Source of the DNA: Ureibacillus terrenus | Lineage (GTDB): Bacteria > Bacillota > Bacilli > Bacillales_A > Planococcaceae | Length of the DNA stretch: 64,000 nt | Assembly (NCBI RefSeq): GCF_006569205.1 | Contig: NZ_VIGD01000009.1 | Coordinates: 1-64,000, forward strand | Reading direction: 5' to 3' | The notes under the pieces: generated by a model | Database searches by the model: none | Seen by the model: only the letters and a program-made list of their open reading frames with translations | Told to the model about the DNA's origin: nothing | Translations under genes and position numbers: made by a program | In this document: one piece after another, positions 39,490 through 48,894 of the stretch | Layout: every line of letters begins with the position of its first letter | How positions within the stretch are numbered: the stretch's first letter is position 1

Positions 39490-40006
39490 TGTCCCTCTTC
39501 TTTTTCCGTTCAGCCATTTCTTCCGCCGTATAAATGATGCGCATCGGGTTGCCCCCCACCATGGCCCCGGCAGGTACATCCTTATTCACCAAAGTGGCGG
39601 CGGAAACAATCGCGCCATCACCGATTTCCACCCCCGGCAAAATCGTTGAATTCGCTCCTATCATAACTCCGTTTCCAATTTTCACATCGCCAAGCCGATA
39701 TTCATCAATCAGATATTCATGGGCCAAAATGGTCGTATTATAGCCGATAATCGTATTATCCCCGATCGAAATGCGCTCGGGAAACATCGTATCCGGCATG
39801 ACCATTAACGCCAGGGAGGTTTTCTTCCCGATCTTCATTTTCAAAAATGTCCGGTACAACCAATTTTTTAACCCCATGAACGGAGTAATCCTGCCGATTT
39901 GAATAAAAACAAAACATTTCACAACTTTCCAAAACGGCACCGTTTTATATACATGCCATAAAGAGTTTGCGCCTCCTTGAACTTTATACGTTTCAGTTCT
40001 CCGCAT
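39479..40006 (-). CDS. yvoF: Hexapeptide-repeat acyltransferase YvoF
   Basis: A 175-residue left-handed beta-helix acetyltransferase. The hexapeptide repeats run from about residue 75 to 160 (ISIGDNTIIGYNTTILAHEY, VKIGNGVMIGANSTILPGVE, IGDGAIVSAATLVNKDVPAG) and it ends GNPMRIIYTAEE. The acceptor is unknown. It is the last gene of hprK-lgt-yvoD-ppaX-yvoF and lies 1 nt behind ppaX. Confidence 0.88.
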   Translation of the reverse strand: MRRTETYKVQGGANSLWHVYKTVPFWKVVKCFVFIQIGRITPFMGLKNWLYRTFLKMKIGKKTSLALMVMPDTMFPERISIGDNTIIGYNTTILAHEYLIDEYRLGDVKIGNGVMIGANSTILPGVEIGDGAIVSAATLVNKDVPAGAMVGGNPMRIIYTAEEMAERKKKRDKAV

Positions 40007-40007
40007 A

Positions 40008-40643
40008 TTACAACCCCTTCACGATTGTTAATAAATCGGACATGTGATGCAGCATAAAATCCGGATTGAACTGTTTTAAATAATGTTCCCCTTTAATCGA
40101 CCATGCAACCCCGGCCGTTTTGACTCCCGCGTTTTTACCGGCCAAAATATCATGGTAATTGTCCCCGATCATCAACGTTTTTTCTTTTGGCACCTTCAAC
40201 CGATCCAACGCCAACAACACCGGCTCCGGATCCGGCTTTACCTTTTTCACATCTTCCAATCCGATCCAGAAGTCAAAGTAATGTTCGGCTTTCATGTATT
40301 TAAGCCCGCGTTCAATCGTTTCCTTTTTTTTCGTTGAAACGATTGCCAATTTATGGCCCTCCCGTTTAAGCTGCTCCAATGTCTCGTTGACGCCGTCGAA
40401 TTCTTTTACGTAAAGATCGTGATAGGCATGATTAAATTGTCGATATTTCGCGATCAACTCATCAGCTTCATTTGGCGCAATTTGCTCAAACGTCTCTTTT
40501 AAAGACGGACCAATGAATTTGATGCAATCTTTTGGCGAATATTGCCCGGGAAATCTTTCGTTTAAAACGTGCATAAATGTGCGTATAATCAATTCATTCG
40601 TATTCAGTAATGTGCCATCAAAATCAAACAATAATGCTTTCAT
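40008..40643 (-). CDS. ppaX: Pyrophosphatase PpaX (HAD family)
   Basis: A HAD-type phosphatase that hydrolyses pyrophosphate released when HprK dephosphorylates P-Ser-HPr/Crh. Motif I is LLFDFDGTLLNT, motif II SVSTKK-like IVSTKKKE, and motif IV MIGDNYHDILAGKNAG. 211 residues. Its place beside hprK supports the name. It overlaps yvoD by 4 nt. Confidence 0.92.
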   Translation of the reverse strand: MKALLFDFDGTLLNTNELIIRTFMHVLNERFPGQYSPKDCIKFIGPSLKETFEQIAPNEADELIAKYRQFNHAYHDLYVKEFDGVNETLEQLKREGHKLAIVSTKKKETIERGLKYMKAEHYFDFWIGLEDVKKVKPDPEPVLLALDRLKVPKEKTLMIGDNYHDILAGKNAGVKTAGVAWSIKGEHYLKQFNPDFMLHHMSDLLTIVKGL

Positions 40644-41584
40644 TCCGACTGAAACACTTCCCTGTTCATTTCCTTCAATTCTGCTTTATTCCAAATAAAT
40701 GCAACTACCATTGTCAGAGCAAATGCTGTCAAAAGTCTAATTAATAATAAATACAGGATTGGAACCCCTAACGGTGCGAAAATGAGCGTATCCTCAATCA
40801 CCGCGTGGCAGGCAACTAGGAAGATGAAGCACAGCGTAGCGTCTTTTTTGCTGACCCCGTCTTCCTTGACTGATTGAATCATGACACCAGCGCCATAGGC
40901 CAAACCGATGAATAATCCGGCAACCAGCGTCATCGCTGCATTCGGCTGTACACCGATCACTTTCGTCACCGGGGCAAGAATATCTGATAATTTATCTAAA
41001 AAAAGATAGTCCCTCAAATATTGGACGACAATCATTAATGGAATGACAATGATTAACAATTGCAATATACCTAACCCTGCTTTCTCCAATCCCAAAAGCA
41101 GGATTCCTCCCCAGCCATCCGGATCAGGGGTTTGTGCAGGAACCAGCCCATATTGGGCAATTTCCCCTCCGCCATTCCACAGAAAACGGATTACGATGGC
41201 GGAAAGGATCGCCAAACCAAATCTTACGGCAAGGATAATCCAAAGCTTTACCCCCGTCTTTAATGCAACACCGGTTTCAATAAAAATGTTATGGGAGAAC
41301 GAGAGCATGACAGCAAGTATAAATACTTCTTTGACGGTGAGTTCAACCGACAAAATCCCGGCAATCGCCGCGTATAAATTCAAAAAGTTACCCAAAACAA
41401 GCGGGATGGCAGCTTCACCGCCCAGTCCAAGTATTCCCATCAAAGGTGCAATTAAGTCGATCAGCCATGGCAAAACCGGTGTGAATTGTAATATGGTGAC
41501 CAAGAAAGTAATGGGAAAAATGACCTTGCTTAAAGACCAGGCAGTCTGGCCGCCTGCAATAATCCCCTTTTTTAACGTAGACAT
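40640..41584 (-). CDS. yvoD: Nucleoside-recognition/gate domain membrane protein YvoD
   Basis: About 314 residues with eight to nine membrane segments, of the Spore maturation/nucleoside-recognition (gate) type seen in YvoD of B. subtilis. LGLGGEAAIPLVLGNFLNLYA and GLFIGLAYGAGVMIQS are gate-like segments, the latter near an acidic VKEDG. ATG at 41584 is better spaced from AAAGGA than that at 41590. The substrate is unknown; the constant place in the hprK-lgt-ppaX operon is the main clue. Confidence 0.85.
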   Translation of the reverse strand: MSTLKKGIIAGGQTAWSLSKVIFPITFLVTILQFTPVLPWLIDLIAPLMGILGLGGEAAIPLVLGNFLNLYAAIAGILSVELTVKEVFILAVMLSFSHNIFIETGVALKTGVKLWIILAVRFGLAILSAIVIRFLWNGGGEIAQYGLVPAQTPDPDGWGGILLLGLEKAGLGILQLLIIVIPLMIVVQYLRDYLFLDKLSDILAPVTKVIGVQPNAAMTLVAGLFIGLAYGAGVMIQSVKEDGVSKKDATLCFIFLVACHAVIEDTLIFAPLGVPILYLLLIRLLTAFALTMVVAFIWNKAELKEMNREVFQSE

Positions 41585-41598
41585 TTCCATTTTCCTTT

Positions 41599-42417
41599 CT
41601 ACTCATCTAAATACCGGACAACCGGACGAACCTTCCATCGGCGGTAAAATATTGAAACAAAGCCGATAATGATTAATGTGACCGAAACAACTTGCGCAGA
41701 TCGCAAATCGCCGAACAAATACAGGCTGTCGGTTCTCAAAGATTCAATAAAAAAACGGCCGATGGAATACCAAATCAAATAAGAGAAGAAAATTTCTCCC
41801 CGATGCAAATTGGCTCTTCTGAATATTAGCAGAATGATAAGGCCGACAAAGTTCCATACTGATTCATATAAAAAGGTAGGATGGACATATGTGCCCAAAT
41901 CGTGAATATACATTTGCTCGATAATCCAATCCGGCAAGAATAAATTTTCAAGAAATCCGCGGGAAACCGGACCGCCATAAGCCTCCTGATTCATGAAATT
42001 TCCCCAGCGCCCAATGATTTGGCCGATCAGGATGCTTGGAGCCGCAATATCCGCCACTTTCAAAAAGCTTACTTTTTTCACCCGGCAGAATATATACACA
42101 GTTAAAACCGCTCCAAATAATGCCCCGTGAATGGCAATTCCGCCATTCCATATTTCAATAATTTTCCCTGGATTGGCACCATAATAATCCCATCTCATAA
42201 TGACATAGTAAAGGCGGGCGCAAATGATGGAAATCGGCAGCGCCCAAAGCAATAAGTCGCCAAAAAAATCTTCCGGCAATCCCCGTTTTTTCCCTTCGGC
42301 CTGTGCCGCAAAATAACCGATAATAATGCCTGTCACTATGATAATTCCATACCATCGCACAGTGATGGGACCAATATTGAAGGCAACCGGATCAATCGCT
42401 AACAAAATACTTTCCAT
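41599..42417 (-). CDS. lgt: Prolipoprotein diacylglyceryl transferase
   Basis: Transfers diacylglycerol from phosphatidylglycerol to the lipobox cysteine, the first step of lipoprotein maturation. Seven membrane segments and the Lgt signature [15 protein letters not shown] are present, with the catalytic region HGALFGAVL before it. ATG at 42417 follows GAGAGGAG; 272 residues. Several lipoproteins in this window (cytochrome c551, the FixH-like protein, the beta-propeller protein) depend on it. Confidence 0.96.
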   Translation of the reverse strand: MESILLAIDPVAFNIGPITVRWYGIIIVTGIIIGYFAAQAEGKKRGLPEDFFGDLLLWALPISIICARLYYVIMRWDYYGANPGKIIEIWNGGIAIHGALFGAVLTVYIFCRVKKVSFLKVADIAAPSILIGQIIGRWGNFMNQEAYGGPVSRGFLENLFLPDWIIEQMYIHDLGTYVHPTFLYESVWNFVGLIILLIFRRANLHRGEIFFSYLIWYSIGRFFIESLRTDSLYLFGDLRSAQVVSVTLIIIGFVSIFYRRWKVRPVVRYLDE

Positions 42418-42452
42418 AGGAACTCCTCTCAATTTCCATAATCTTTCTTACA

Positions 42453-43391
42453 TTAATATTCATCAATTTCATCTTGCATTGCAATCACTTCGTCCAACCT
42501 TCTGGAAAATTCGAGGGCTGGATTAATGCCGATCTTTTTCAGGCGATAATTCATCGCCGCCACTTCAATAAGGACGGAGACGTTTCGTCCAGGGCGGACC
42601 GGAATGGTCAATTTGGTCACTTCCGTATCGATGATTTTCATTTTTTCTTCATCCAGCCCCAACCGGTCGTACGTTTTGTCCGGATCCCAGTTTTCCAGCT
42701 CCACCACCAATGTAATCCGTTTATAAGGGCGGACCGCACTGGCTCCAAACAAAGTCATAATATTAATGATGCCGATTCCCCGGATCTCCAATAAGTGCTC
42801 AAGCAGAGGAGGCGGACTTCCAATTAATAAATTCTCTCCTTCTTGGCGGATTTCCACACAATCATCCGCGACGAGCCGATGTCCTTTTTTAATCAATTCC
42901 AAAGCGGTCTCGCTTTTCCCCACACCGCTTTTCCCGATGATCAGCACACCAATGCCGTAAACGTCCACCAACACTCCATGCACCGCTGTCGATGGTGCCA
43001 GTTTACTTTCCAAATAGTTGGTGAGCCTGCTTGAAAATCTTGTCGTTTTCATGGATGTGACAAGCACCGGCACATTGTTTTTATTGGAAGCTTCAATTAA
43101 TTCCTGCGGCACTTCCATATTCCGCGAAATGATGATTGCCGGAGTTTCCTGAGAACATAATTTCAACATCCGTTCCCGCTTTAAATCCGGAGGGAGCATT
43201 TCAAAAAAGGACAGTTCCGTTCTTCCAATCAATTGCACTCGGTCGGCAGGATAATGGGTGAAATATCCGGCCATCTCCAGACCGGGCCTTGAAATATCGC
43301 TCGTCGTAATATAACGGCCTATCCCTTCATGTCCGCTGACAAGCTTTAAATTGAATTTTTCCATCACATCTTTTGTCGTTACTTGCGCCAT
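42453..43391 (-). CDS. hprK: HPr/Crh serine kinase/phosphorylase
   Basis: A bifunctional enzyme that phosphorylates HPr and Crh on the regulatory serine, and reverses it, to set carbon catabolite repression. The N-terminal sensor-like domain is followed by Walker [17 protein letters not shown], the catalytic [10 protein letters not shown] segment and the family signature [15 protein letters not shown] at 43391 has GGTGGGAG upstream; 312 residues. First gene of the hprK-lgt-yvoD-ppaX-yvoF operon. Confidence 0.96.
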   Translation of the reverse strand: MAQVTTKDVMEKFNLKLVSGHEGIGRYITTSDISRPGLEMAGYFTHYPADRVQLIGRTELSFFEMLPPDLKRERMLKLCSQETPAIIISRNMEVPQELIEASNKNNVPVLVTSMKTTRFSSRLTNYLESKLAPSTAVHGVLVDVYGIGVLIIGKSGVGKSETALELIKKGHRLVADDCVEIRQEGENLLIGSPPPLLEHLLEIRGIGIINIMTLFGASAVRPYKRITLVVELENWDPDKTYDRLGLDEEKMKIIDTEVTKLTIPVRPGRNVSVLIEVAAMNYRLKKIGINPALEFSRRLDEVIAMQDEIDEY

Positions 43392-43454
43392 CCGATTCTC
43401 CCACCTTTTTCTCATATGTATTTATTTTAGCATTATAGTATACTTAACCCAAAT

Positions 43455-43487
43455 AAAAAAGGAGACGTGCCTTCAACGTCTCCTTTC
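43455..43487 (-). terminator. Cytochrome c551 gene terminator
   Basis: AAAGGAGACGT pairs with ACGTCTCCTTT around a 7-nt loop, followed by TTTATTT on the minus strand. Confidence 0.9.
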
Positions 43488-43518
43488 ATGGAACATGTAA
43501 ACGCTTTAATTTTGAAAA

Positions 43519-43845
43519 TTATTTTTGCTGAGCCAGCCATTTTGCAGCAGCTTCGGCATCTTCGCCTTGAAGCAATCCTTTAGGCATGGCATTTTTACCA
43601 TTGTTGATGATGTCCAAAATTTCTTGTTCAGACAATCTGGAACCTACATCATTTAATGCAGGAGTATTGCCCATTCCTTCCAAGTTTTGGCCATGGCAAG
43701 ATGTGCAGTTTTTCATGACAAGTTGTTCGCCTTTGTCCCCGCCATCGCTTTTACCGGCGTCGTCAGATGCATTGTCATTTCCACCACCGCAGGCACCAAG
43801 CATTAGTGCAGATCCGAATAGTAGTGCTAACCATGCTTTTTTCAT
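43519..43845 (-). CDS. cccB: Cytochrome c551, lipoprotein (CccB-like)
   Basis: A membrane-anchored small cytochrome c for electron transfer outside the membrane. The N-terminal signal ends in a lipobox LMLGACGGG, a Gly/Asp/Ser-rich linker follows (about 20-40), then heme-binding CTSCHGQ and the methionine ligand in NAMPKGLLQ. 108 residues. AGGGG precedes the ATG. It is probably a partner of terminal oxidases. Confidence 0.92.
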   Translation of the reverse strand: MKKAWLALLFGSALMLGACGGGNDNASDDAGKSDGGDKGEQLVMKNCTSCHGQNLEGMGNTPALNDVGSRLSEQEILDIINNGKNAMPKGLLQGEDAEAAAKWLAQQK

Positions 43846-43892
43846 TTCTTGAACCCCTCCAAAAAGATAGTAAAAATATGCAATACAACTTC

Positions 43893-43901
43893 ATTATAGC
43901 A
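43893..43901 (-). promoter_or_regulatory. Extended -10 promoter of cccB
   Basis: TGCTATAAT on the minus strand, about 50 nt before the ATG, with no clear -35. An extended -10 can replace it. Confidence 0.5.
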
Positions 43902-44008
43902 AAATCAATCGAGAAAGAAACATTTGGTTCCTTCCCCAAAGCGTTGAGAATACAGGAAAATTCAGCATTATCAACGATTCCAGCATTTGTTTCATTTTTA
44001 TGAATTCT

Positions 44009-44028
44009 TTGTGAAAACGTGTTCACAA
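44009..44028. promoter_or_regulatory. 20-bp near-perfect palindrome upstream of cccB
   Basis: TTGTGAAAAC-GTGTTCACAA has one mismatched pair. Its inner 14 bp (TGAAAACGTGTTCA) match the CcpA cre consensus TGWNANCGNTNWCA at all but one fixed position, and the outer TTGTGAA/TTCACAA arms are those of Rex sites, though spaced by 6 rather than 4. It lies about 110 bp upstream of the -10. Confidence 0.5.
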
Positions 44029-44112
44029 TTAATAAAAACCGTCCAAAAATTATTTTAATATGATTTCCGCGGTGGAGTGAAAAGCAAATGCATAAATATT
44101 GTGCTCCAATAA

Positions 44113-44152
44113 ACAAATCCTATTCATCATCCTCCGATGAATAGGATTTGTT
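44113..44152. terminator. Terminator of the EAL-HDOD gene
   Basis: AAATCCTATTCATC pairs with GATGAATAGGATTT around a 7-nt loop; moderate T-runs follow on both strands. Confidence 0.75.
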
Positions 44153-44156
44153 TTGA

Positions 44157-45386
44157 CTATAACGATCTTTTTGTATATTCTATCGCCTTATCGTAGATAT
44201 GTACTAATTCTTTCGTTTGAATCCCCAATTCTTTGGCCAATTTTGTTGCCCGGTCCAAATCAATTTTTGTCAGGGCGATGCTTAATTGCAAGTAGATGGT
44301 CATTTCTGTTTCCTTGCCGCAAATGGTTTCAATAACTTCTTTGGAGAAGGGCAATTGCTGGACAATGACATGGATCGGCCTTTGCAAAATGGCATCAATC
44401 AGCGAGAACATTCCGGCCAAATAATATTCGGGATAATTTTCCTTTTTTGTTTTTTTCGCGAGCAACTCGCAAATCTTTGCCCGCAAAATGGAGGTCCGCA
44501 TCAATTCAAGATCGACATTGGACGGCTCTTCCAAACGTCCTTCATTGATTGCCAATAAATACAAATATTTTCTAAGTTCAATCAGCCCGACCATCATAAT
44601 CGCCTGTTTAATCGAGCGCACTTTCATTCTTTTATTCGAAATGTTGTTGATCAACCGGAGCAATTTATATGTCAATGAAACATTTTGTTCAATCTTTTCG
44701 GCAATTTCCTGAATATTGGAATCTTCCTCTTTTAAAATGCTCATGAGTTGGAAATAATGCAGCGTATTCATCGGGATATCGGAAGATTTGATGACTTGCG
44801 GCTGTTCAAAAAAATATCCCTGGAACAGCGAATATTCTGCCCCTTTCGCTTCCTCGAACTGCTGGCGGTTTTCCACTTTTTCCGCCAACAATTGGATGTG
44901 GGGGAAGATTTTTTTTACCCGCTCTTCAATGATCAGCCGATCTTCTTTCGGAGTGTTTAAAAAATCGATTTTTATAATGTCGACGTGGGAAAATAAGACG
45001 TTGTAATAATCTATGGGCTTTTGTAAAACAAAATCGTCCAGCGCGATGATAAATCCACGATTTCTCAATTCAATGATCCGATAAACCAATTTATCTGTAA
45101 TCGGCACATCTTCCAATATTTCAATTACAAAAGTGGAAGGCTGGATAACATCAAAAAGGTCGCTCATCAATAATTTTTCCGTAAAATTGATAAAACCGGG
45201 CAATCCATTCGTCAATTCTTGCATGCCAATGGAAAACACCGAATTTTTCAACACTTCGATTGTGGCGCTATTCGAGTCTACTTGTTCAAAGCGATTCGTT
45301 TCACTTCTCCTGTATAACAGTTCATATGCCACCACGTCTTCATTCCTGTTAAAGATGGGTTGCCTTCCTACAAATACTTCCACCAT
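44157..45386 (-). CDS. EAL and HDOD domain signalling protein (YuxH-like)
   Basis: A 409-residue cytoplasmic protein with an N-terminal EAL fold (about 1-205) and a C-terminal HDOD domain (about 205-390). The catalytic Glu-Ala-Leu reads YELLYRR, and other metal-binding motifs are altered, so it probably does not hydrolyse c-di-GMP and may act by binding. YuxH of B. subtilis has the same plan. It has a terminator of its own and no obvious operon partner. The output is unknown. Confidence 0.85.
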   Translation of the reverse strand: MVEVFVGRQPIFNRNEDVVAYELLYRRSETNRFEQVDSNSATIEVLKNSVFSIGMQELTNGLPGFINFTEKLLMSDLFDVIQPSTFVIEILEDVPITDKLVYRIIELRNRGFIIALDDFVLQKPIDYYNVLFSHVDIIKIDFLNTPKEDRLIIEERVKKIFPHIQLLAEKVENRQQFEEAKGAEYSLFQGYFFEQPQVIKSSDIPMNTLHYFQLMSILKEEDSNIQEIAEKIEQNVSLTYKLLRLINNISNKRMKVRSIKQAIMMVGLIELRKYLYLLAINEGRLEEPSNVDLELMRTSILRAKICELLAKKTKKENYPEYYLAGMFSLIDAILQRPIHVIVQQLPFSKEVIETICGKETEMTIYLQLSIALTKIDLDRATKLAKELGIQTKELVHIYDKAIEYTKRSL

Positions 45387-45520
45387 GATTTCCTCGCTCT
45401 TTACATAATCTTTGAATTCCTATTACAATAATATCCAATCCATTCATTCAAAAAAAATCGTTGAAAAGTCCCAAAAATATTTTTTAAATTATAAAGTATT
45501 TTTGACTAATGTTGAATTAT

Positions 45521-45555
45521 AAAAAATGTATCATCTTTAAAAAGATGATACATTC
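45521..45555 (-). terminator. luxS terminator
   Basis: AATGTATCATCTTT pairs with AAAGATGATACATT around a 3-nt loop, then TTTTA on the minus strand. Confidence 0.9.
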
Positions 45556-45564
45556 AAAAATTTA

Positions 45565-46029
45565 TTATTCCGCAAAAACTATCGGCCATTCATTGCGTTT
45601 TTCAAGCATTTCTTTCGCCAATTGTTTTGCCCCTTCCAAACTGTGGTTTGCCGCCCATCCGCATTGCACTTCATTGCATGCAGGAACTTCCGTCGCATTC
45701 AATACATCCCGAAGAGTTTTTTCCAAAATATCCAATACTTCCTCATAATCATCGTGGTTAATCATGGTGAGGTAAAATCCCGTTTGGCATCCCATTGGGC
45801 TTAAATCCACCACTTGATTGGTATGATTGCGGATATGTTCGGCCATCAAATGCTCAAGAGAATGAAGGGCAGGCATTTCCATATGCTCCTTGTTCGGCTG
45901 CTTGAAACGGATGTCATATTTGCGCACCACATCGCCATTTTTCCCTTCGATAACGCCGGCCAAACGGACATAAGGGGCCTTTACTTTTGTATGATCCAAG
46001 TTAAAACTCTCCACATTCATTTTTTTCAT
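45565..46029 (-). CDS. luxS: S-ribosylhomocysteine lyase
   Basis: Splits S-ribosylhomocysteine to homocysteine and the precursor of autoinducer-2, within the activated methyl cycle. The metal site is in [12 protein letters not shown] and CNEVQCGWA, and the catalytic cysteine in [10 protein letters not shown]. 154 residues. Single gene with its own terminator. No methionine-cycle riboswitch is evident upstream. Confidence 0.97.
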   Translation of the reverse strand: MKKMNVESFNLDHTKVKAPYVRLAGVIEGKNGDVVRKYDIRFKQPNKEHMEMPALHSLEHLMAEHIRNHTNQVVDLSPMGCQTGFYLTMINHDDYEEVLDILEKTLRDVLNATEVPACNEVQCGWAANHSLEGAKQLAKEMLEKRNEWPIVFAE

Positions 46030-46164
46030 TGCTTCTTCCCTCTTTCCCTGTCCATTTTCGTTTTACATTCATTGTACTTGTTTCCCCTCATTCTGTCACT
46101 CCCGGCTGGAAACGCGCCTTCCACTGCCGAATTGCCGCTTTTTTATGGCATCTTTTTTAAAAAA

Positions 46165-48096
46165 TCAATTTTTCACATGGGCGATAAATCTCCAGCGGAT
46201 TAAATAGAAATAAATGATCTGCAATAAAATCAAGAAGGAAAATGCAAATACGATTTCCTTTACAATCGAGATATTGGCAATATCCTTTAATAAATTTTGC
46301 AAAGCCAAAAAGGCGAATATGCTGTGAACCATTGCCACTCCCCACGGAAGAAAAAACTGCGGAAACAGCTGGGCTGAAACAAGCCGTTTGATTTCTCCAT
46401 CCGTAATCCCCATCCGCTTCAGCACATCGAATTTCCGTTTTTCCGAATCCAAATTGGTATGGATTTTAAAGTAAATGAAACTTCCGGCAGCAAGCAAAAA
46501 TACCCCGGCAACCAACAATCCTACCAATGTAAATAATGAATACATGGATAAAACATACGAATAATTCAACCCCGCATTCTCAAAATAAAATGGCAGCCCA
46601 TATCGGTTCTTTTCATATTCTTTCTGCACCTGCCGGTAGATGTCCAGCCCCACATTCTGCGCTTCCAGCCATTGTGGTATATCAAACGCAAATAAATGAT
46701 ATCCCGGTTCCACCCTCGGATAACCGCTATATGGATTTTTTAGGCGCAAAAAATCTTCATCACTGATGATGATGGAGTTGGGACTGACGATCGAACTTGG
46801 AAAGATGACTTTCGGATATACCCGGTCAATGGTGATCGGCACGTTGTTTTCCTTTAATACCGTATGCACCGTCCTTTTGGACAGCTTTTTAATGGATTCT
46901 TCGGAATAGGGAATAAACATCCCTTCCCCGCTTTCCAATTGCACCATCGGATAACCATAAGAGAACAGCAAACTGTTGATGTCGGATTCCCGAAACACTT
47001 CCACTTCGTAATTGGTGAAAGAAGAAGTCTGCTTTTTCACTTCAAAGCGGGTCAAATGATAGGAAAGTCCCTTCTGTTCCAGTTCATTCACTATGGACGT
47101 GATATGTTGTTTCTCATAGGGATTATCAATATGGCCCTTGTAGATCAGCCCCAAGGGATTTAATTTGTCGTACTGGGATGTATAGGATGATAAAGCGGCC
47201 AACAACCCGATACATAAAAAAGCAGCCGCAGAAACCATCGTCACAACAAAATACATTTTTCCGTTGTTTTTTAAAATAAATGTCTGTTCCGCGATGGATA
47301 ACATTTTTGATTTTCTCCAATAGTAGTGCTTCCGTTTCTTCATCCATTGCACAATGCATTGGGCAGTATCTGTAAAGAAAAAATATGTACCGATTGTAAT
47401 GAGGACCGGAAGCAGCACAACAAACGGATAAAAGTTCACCCTGTTCGTCAGCAATGCCAAAATATAGGCAATTCCTAACAAAACAACGGCCATAACCGCC
47501 CGCTTTTTGGAAAAACGATCGTTCACATCCGCATATTGATACCATTTCAATAAATCGATGATTTTCCGTTCAGGGGAAAAATTGACGCTGATCACCGAAA
47601 TGATCACAAAGGCGCTAAAATAAACGACAATCGTTAAAATAAACGGCTCCCACCGGAAATATAACGGCAGCTCATTCAGCATTAAAATTTCCCGGACAAT
47701 CATAAAAAAGAATTTCGAAAATGCATATCCAAAAATAATGCCAAAAGCGATTGAAAGGCTTCCAATCAGCATCGTTTCCATAAAAATCAGCTTCGCAAGC
47801 TGCCGCTTCTCCATCCCAAGATGAATCAAAATGGCAAATTCTTTCGCCCTCGACTCCAAAAATGCTTTCATGGAATAGAAAATAAAAAACCATGAAAACA
47901 AAACCAAAATCATTTCAGCGATGACCATGCCGCCAATCGGCACTTTCCCCAGATGGCCATTCTCGATTTCAGGATGAAACATGAGCATCGAATAAATAAA
48001 AAACACAAAGACCGAAAAGAAACTCGCCATAAAAAACGCCGCATAAATCCGGAAATTGCGTATGACGTTACGGTAAGCGAATTGATGAAAGGTCAC
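46165..48096 (-). CDS. BceB-type ABC permease for peptide antibiotic resistance
   Basis: A 643-residue permease with ten membrane segments in the arrangement 1 + 3 + (large loop) and FtsX-like ends. The loop of about 200 residues between segments 7 and 8 (roughly 310-520) is the expected antibiotic-binding and sensor-contact domain. The tail includes LDSEKRKFDVLKRMGITDGEIKRL. It overlaps the ATPase gene by 29 nt. By family, it works with BceA and signals through BceS against cell-wall-targeting peptides; the exact drug is not predictable. Confidence 0.88.
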   Translation of the reverse strand: MTFHQFAYRNVIRNFRIYAAFFMASFFSVFVFFIYSMLMFHPEIENGHLGKVPIGGMVIAEMILVLFSWFFIFYSMKAFLESRAKEFAILIHLGMEKRQLAKLIFMETMLIGSLSIAFGIIFGYAFSKFFFMIVREILMLNELPLYFRWEPFILTIVVYFSAFVIISVISVNFSPERKIIDLLKWYQYADVNDRFSKKRAVMAVVLLGIAYILALLTNRVNFYPFVVLLPVLITIGTYFFFTDTAQCIVQWMKKRKHYYWRKSKMLSIAEQTFILKNNGKMYFVVTMVSAAAFLCIGLLAALSSYTSQYDKLNPLGLIYKGHIDNPYEKQHITSIVNELEQKGLSYHLTRFEVKKQTSSFTNYEVEVFRESDINSLLFSYGYPMVQLESGEGMFIPYSEESIKKLSKRTVHTVLKENNVPITIDRVYPKVIFPSSIVSPNSIIISDEDFLRLKNPYSGYPRVEPGYHLFAFDIPQWLEAQNVGLDIYRQVQKEYEKNRYGLPFYFENAGLNYSYVLSMYSLFTLVGLLVAGVFLLAAGSFIYFKIHTNLDSEKRKFDVLKRMGITDGEIKRLVSAQLFPQFFLPWGVAMVHSIFAFLALQNLLKDIANISIVKEIVFAFSFLILLQIIYFYLIRWRFIAHVKN

Positions 48097-48841
48097 CGAC
48101 TCTTCCCCCCAACAAACTCAACACGTTCAAGATGCGTTGGAAAAATGTTTGTCTCCGGTCGTCCCGATAAATTTCATTAAAATATTCGCCGTCTTTGATA
48201 AACAATACCCGGTCGCAAAAGCTTGCGGCAATCGGGTCATGGGTGACCATAATGATGGTTGCATTTCTTTCTTTGTTGATTTTACTTAACAATTCCAGCA
48301 CTTCCCTGGAGTTATGGGAATCCAGATTTCCGGTCGGTTCATCCGCCAAAATGATGGCAGGTTCATGAATCAGCGCCCTTGCAATCGCCACCCTTTGCGC
48401 TTGTCCCCCGGATAACTCGTCAGGCCTTTTATGCAATACGCCAGAAAGCCCCAACTTTTCGGCCAATACTTTTACCCGCTCTTCCATCAAAGAAACCGGC
48501 TGGTTGTCGAGGGTAAGCGGCAACACAATATTTTCTTCCACCGTCAGCATCGGAAGCAAGTTAAAGTCCTGGAAAATAAAACCGAGTTCGCGTCTTCTGA
48601 AGTAGGCAAGCTCCGTCTTATTAAAAAGATGCGGATTTGTCCCATTAAAAATAATTTCACCGGATGTCGGCTTATCGATGGTGGAAATGATGTTCAGCAA
48701 AGTGGTTTTCCCGCTGCCGCTGGGTCCCATGACAGCCAAAAATTCACCTTTTTCCACCTCAAAGCTCAATTGGTTCAAAGCACGGTTGGTAACCTTTCCT
48801 TCATAAACTTTTGTGACATCAACGACTTCCAAAATTGCCAT
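48068..48841 (-). CDS. BceA-type ABC transporter ATPase
   Basis: A 257-residue MacB/LolD-like ATPase. Walker A GPSGSGKTTL, Q-loop FIFQDFNLLPMLT, signature [15 protein letters not shown], Walker B IILADEPTGNLD and the switch His in VTHDPIAA. It partners with the large permease just downstream, and follows bceRS-like genes on the same strand. Confidence 0.93.
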   Translation of the reverse strand: MAILEVVDVTKVYEGKVTNRALNQLSFEVEKGEFLAVMGPSGSGKTTLLNIISTIDKPTSGEIIFNGTNPHLFNKTELAYFRRRELGFIFQDFNLLPMLTVEENIVLPLTLDNQPVSLMEERVKVLAEKLGLSGVLHKRPDELSGGQAQRVAIARALIHEPAIILADEPTGNLDSHNSREVLELLSKINKERNATIIMVTHDPIAASFCDRVLFIKDGEYFNEIYRDDRRQTFFQRILNVLSLLGGRVGDLSSIRLP

Positions 48842-48894
48842 AAATGTTCCCTCTTTTTTAATAAATGTTCGCCGTTTCGTTCATGCTTTATTAA

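Noticed and set aside
43775..44116. Minus-strand frame of 113 codons overlapping cccB
   Set aside because: It overlaps the N-terminal signal region of cccB in another frame and has no family features.
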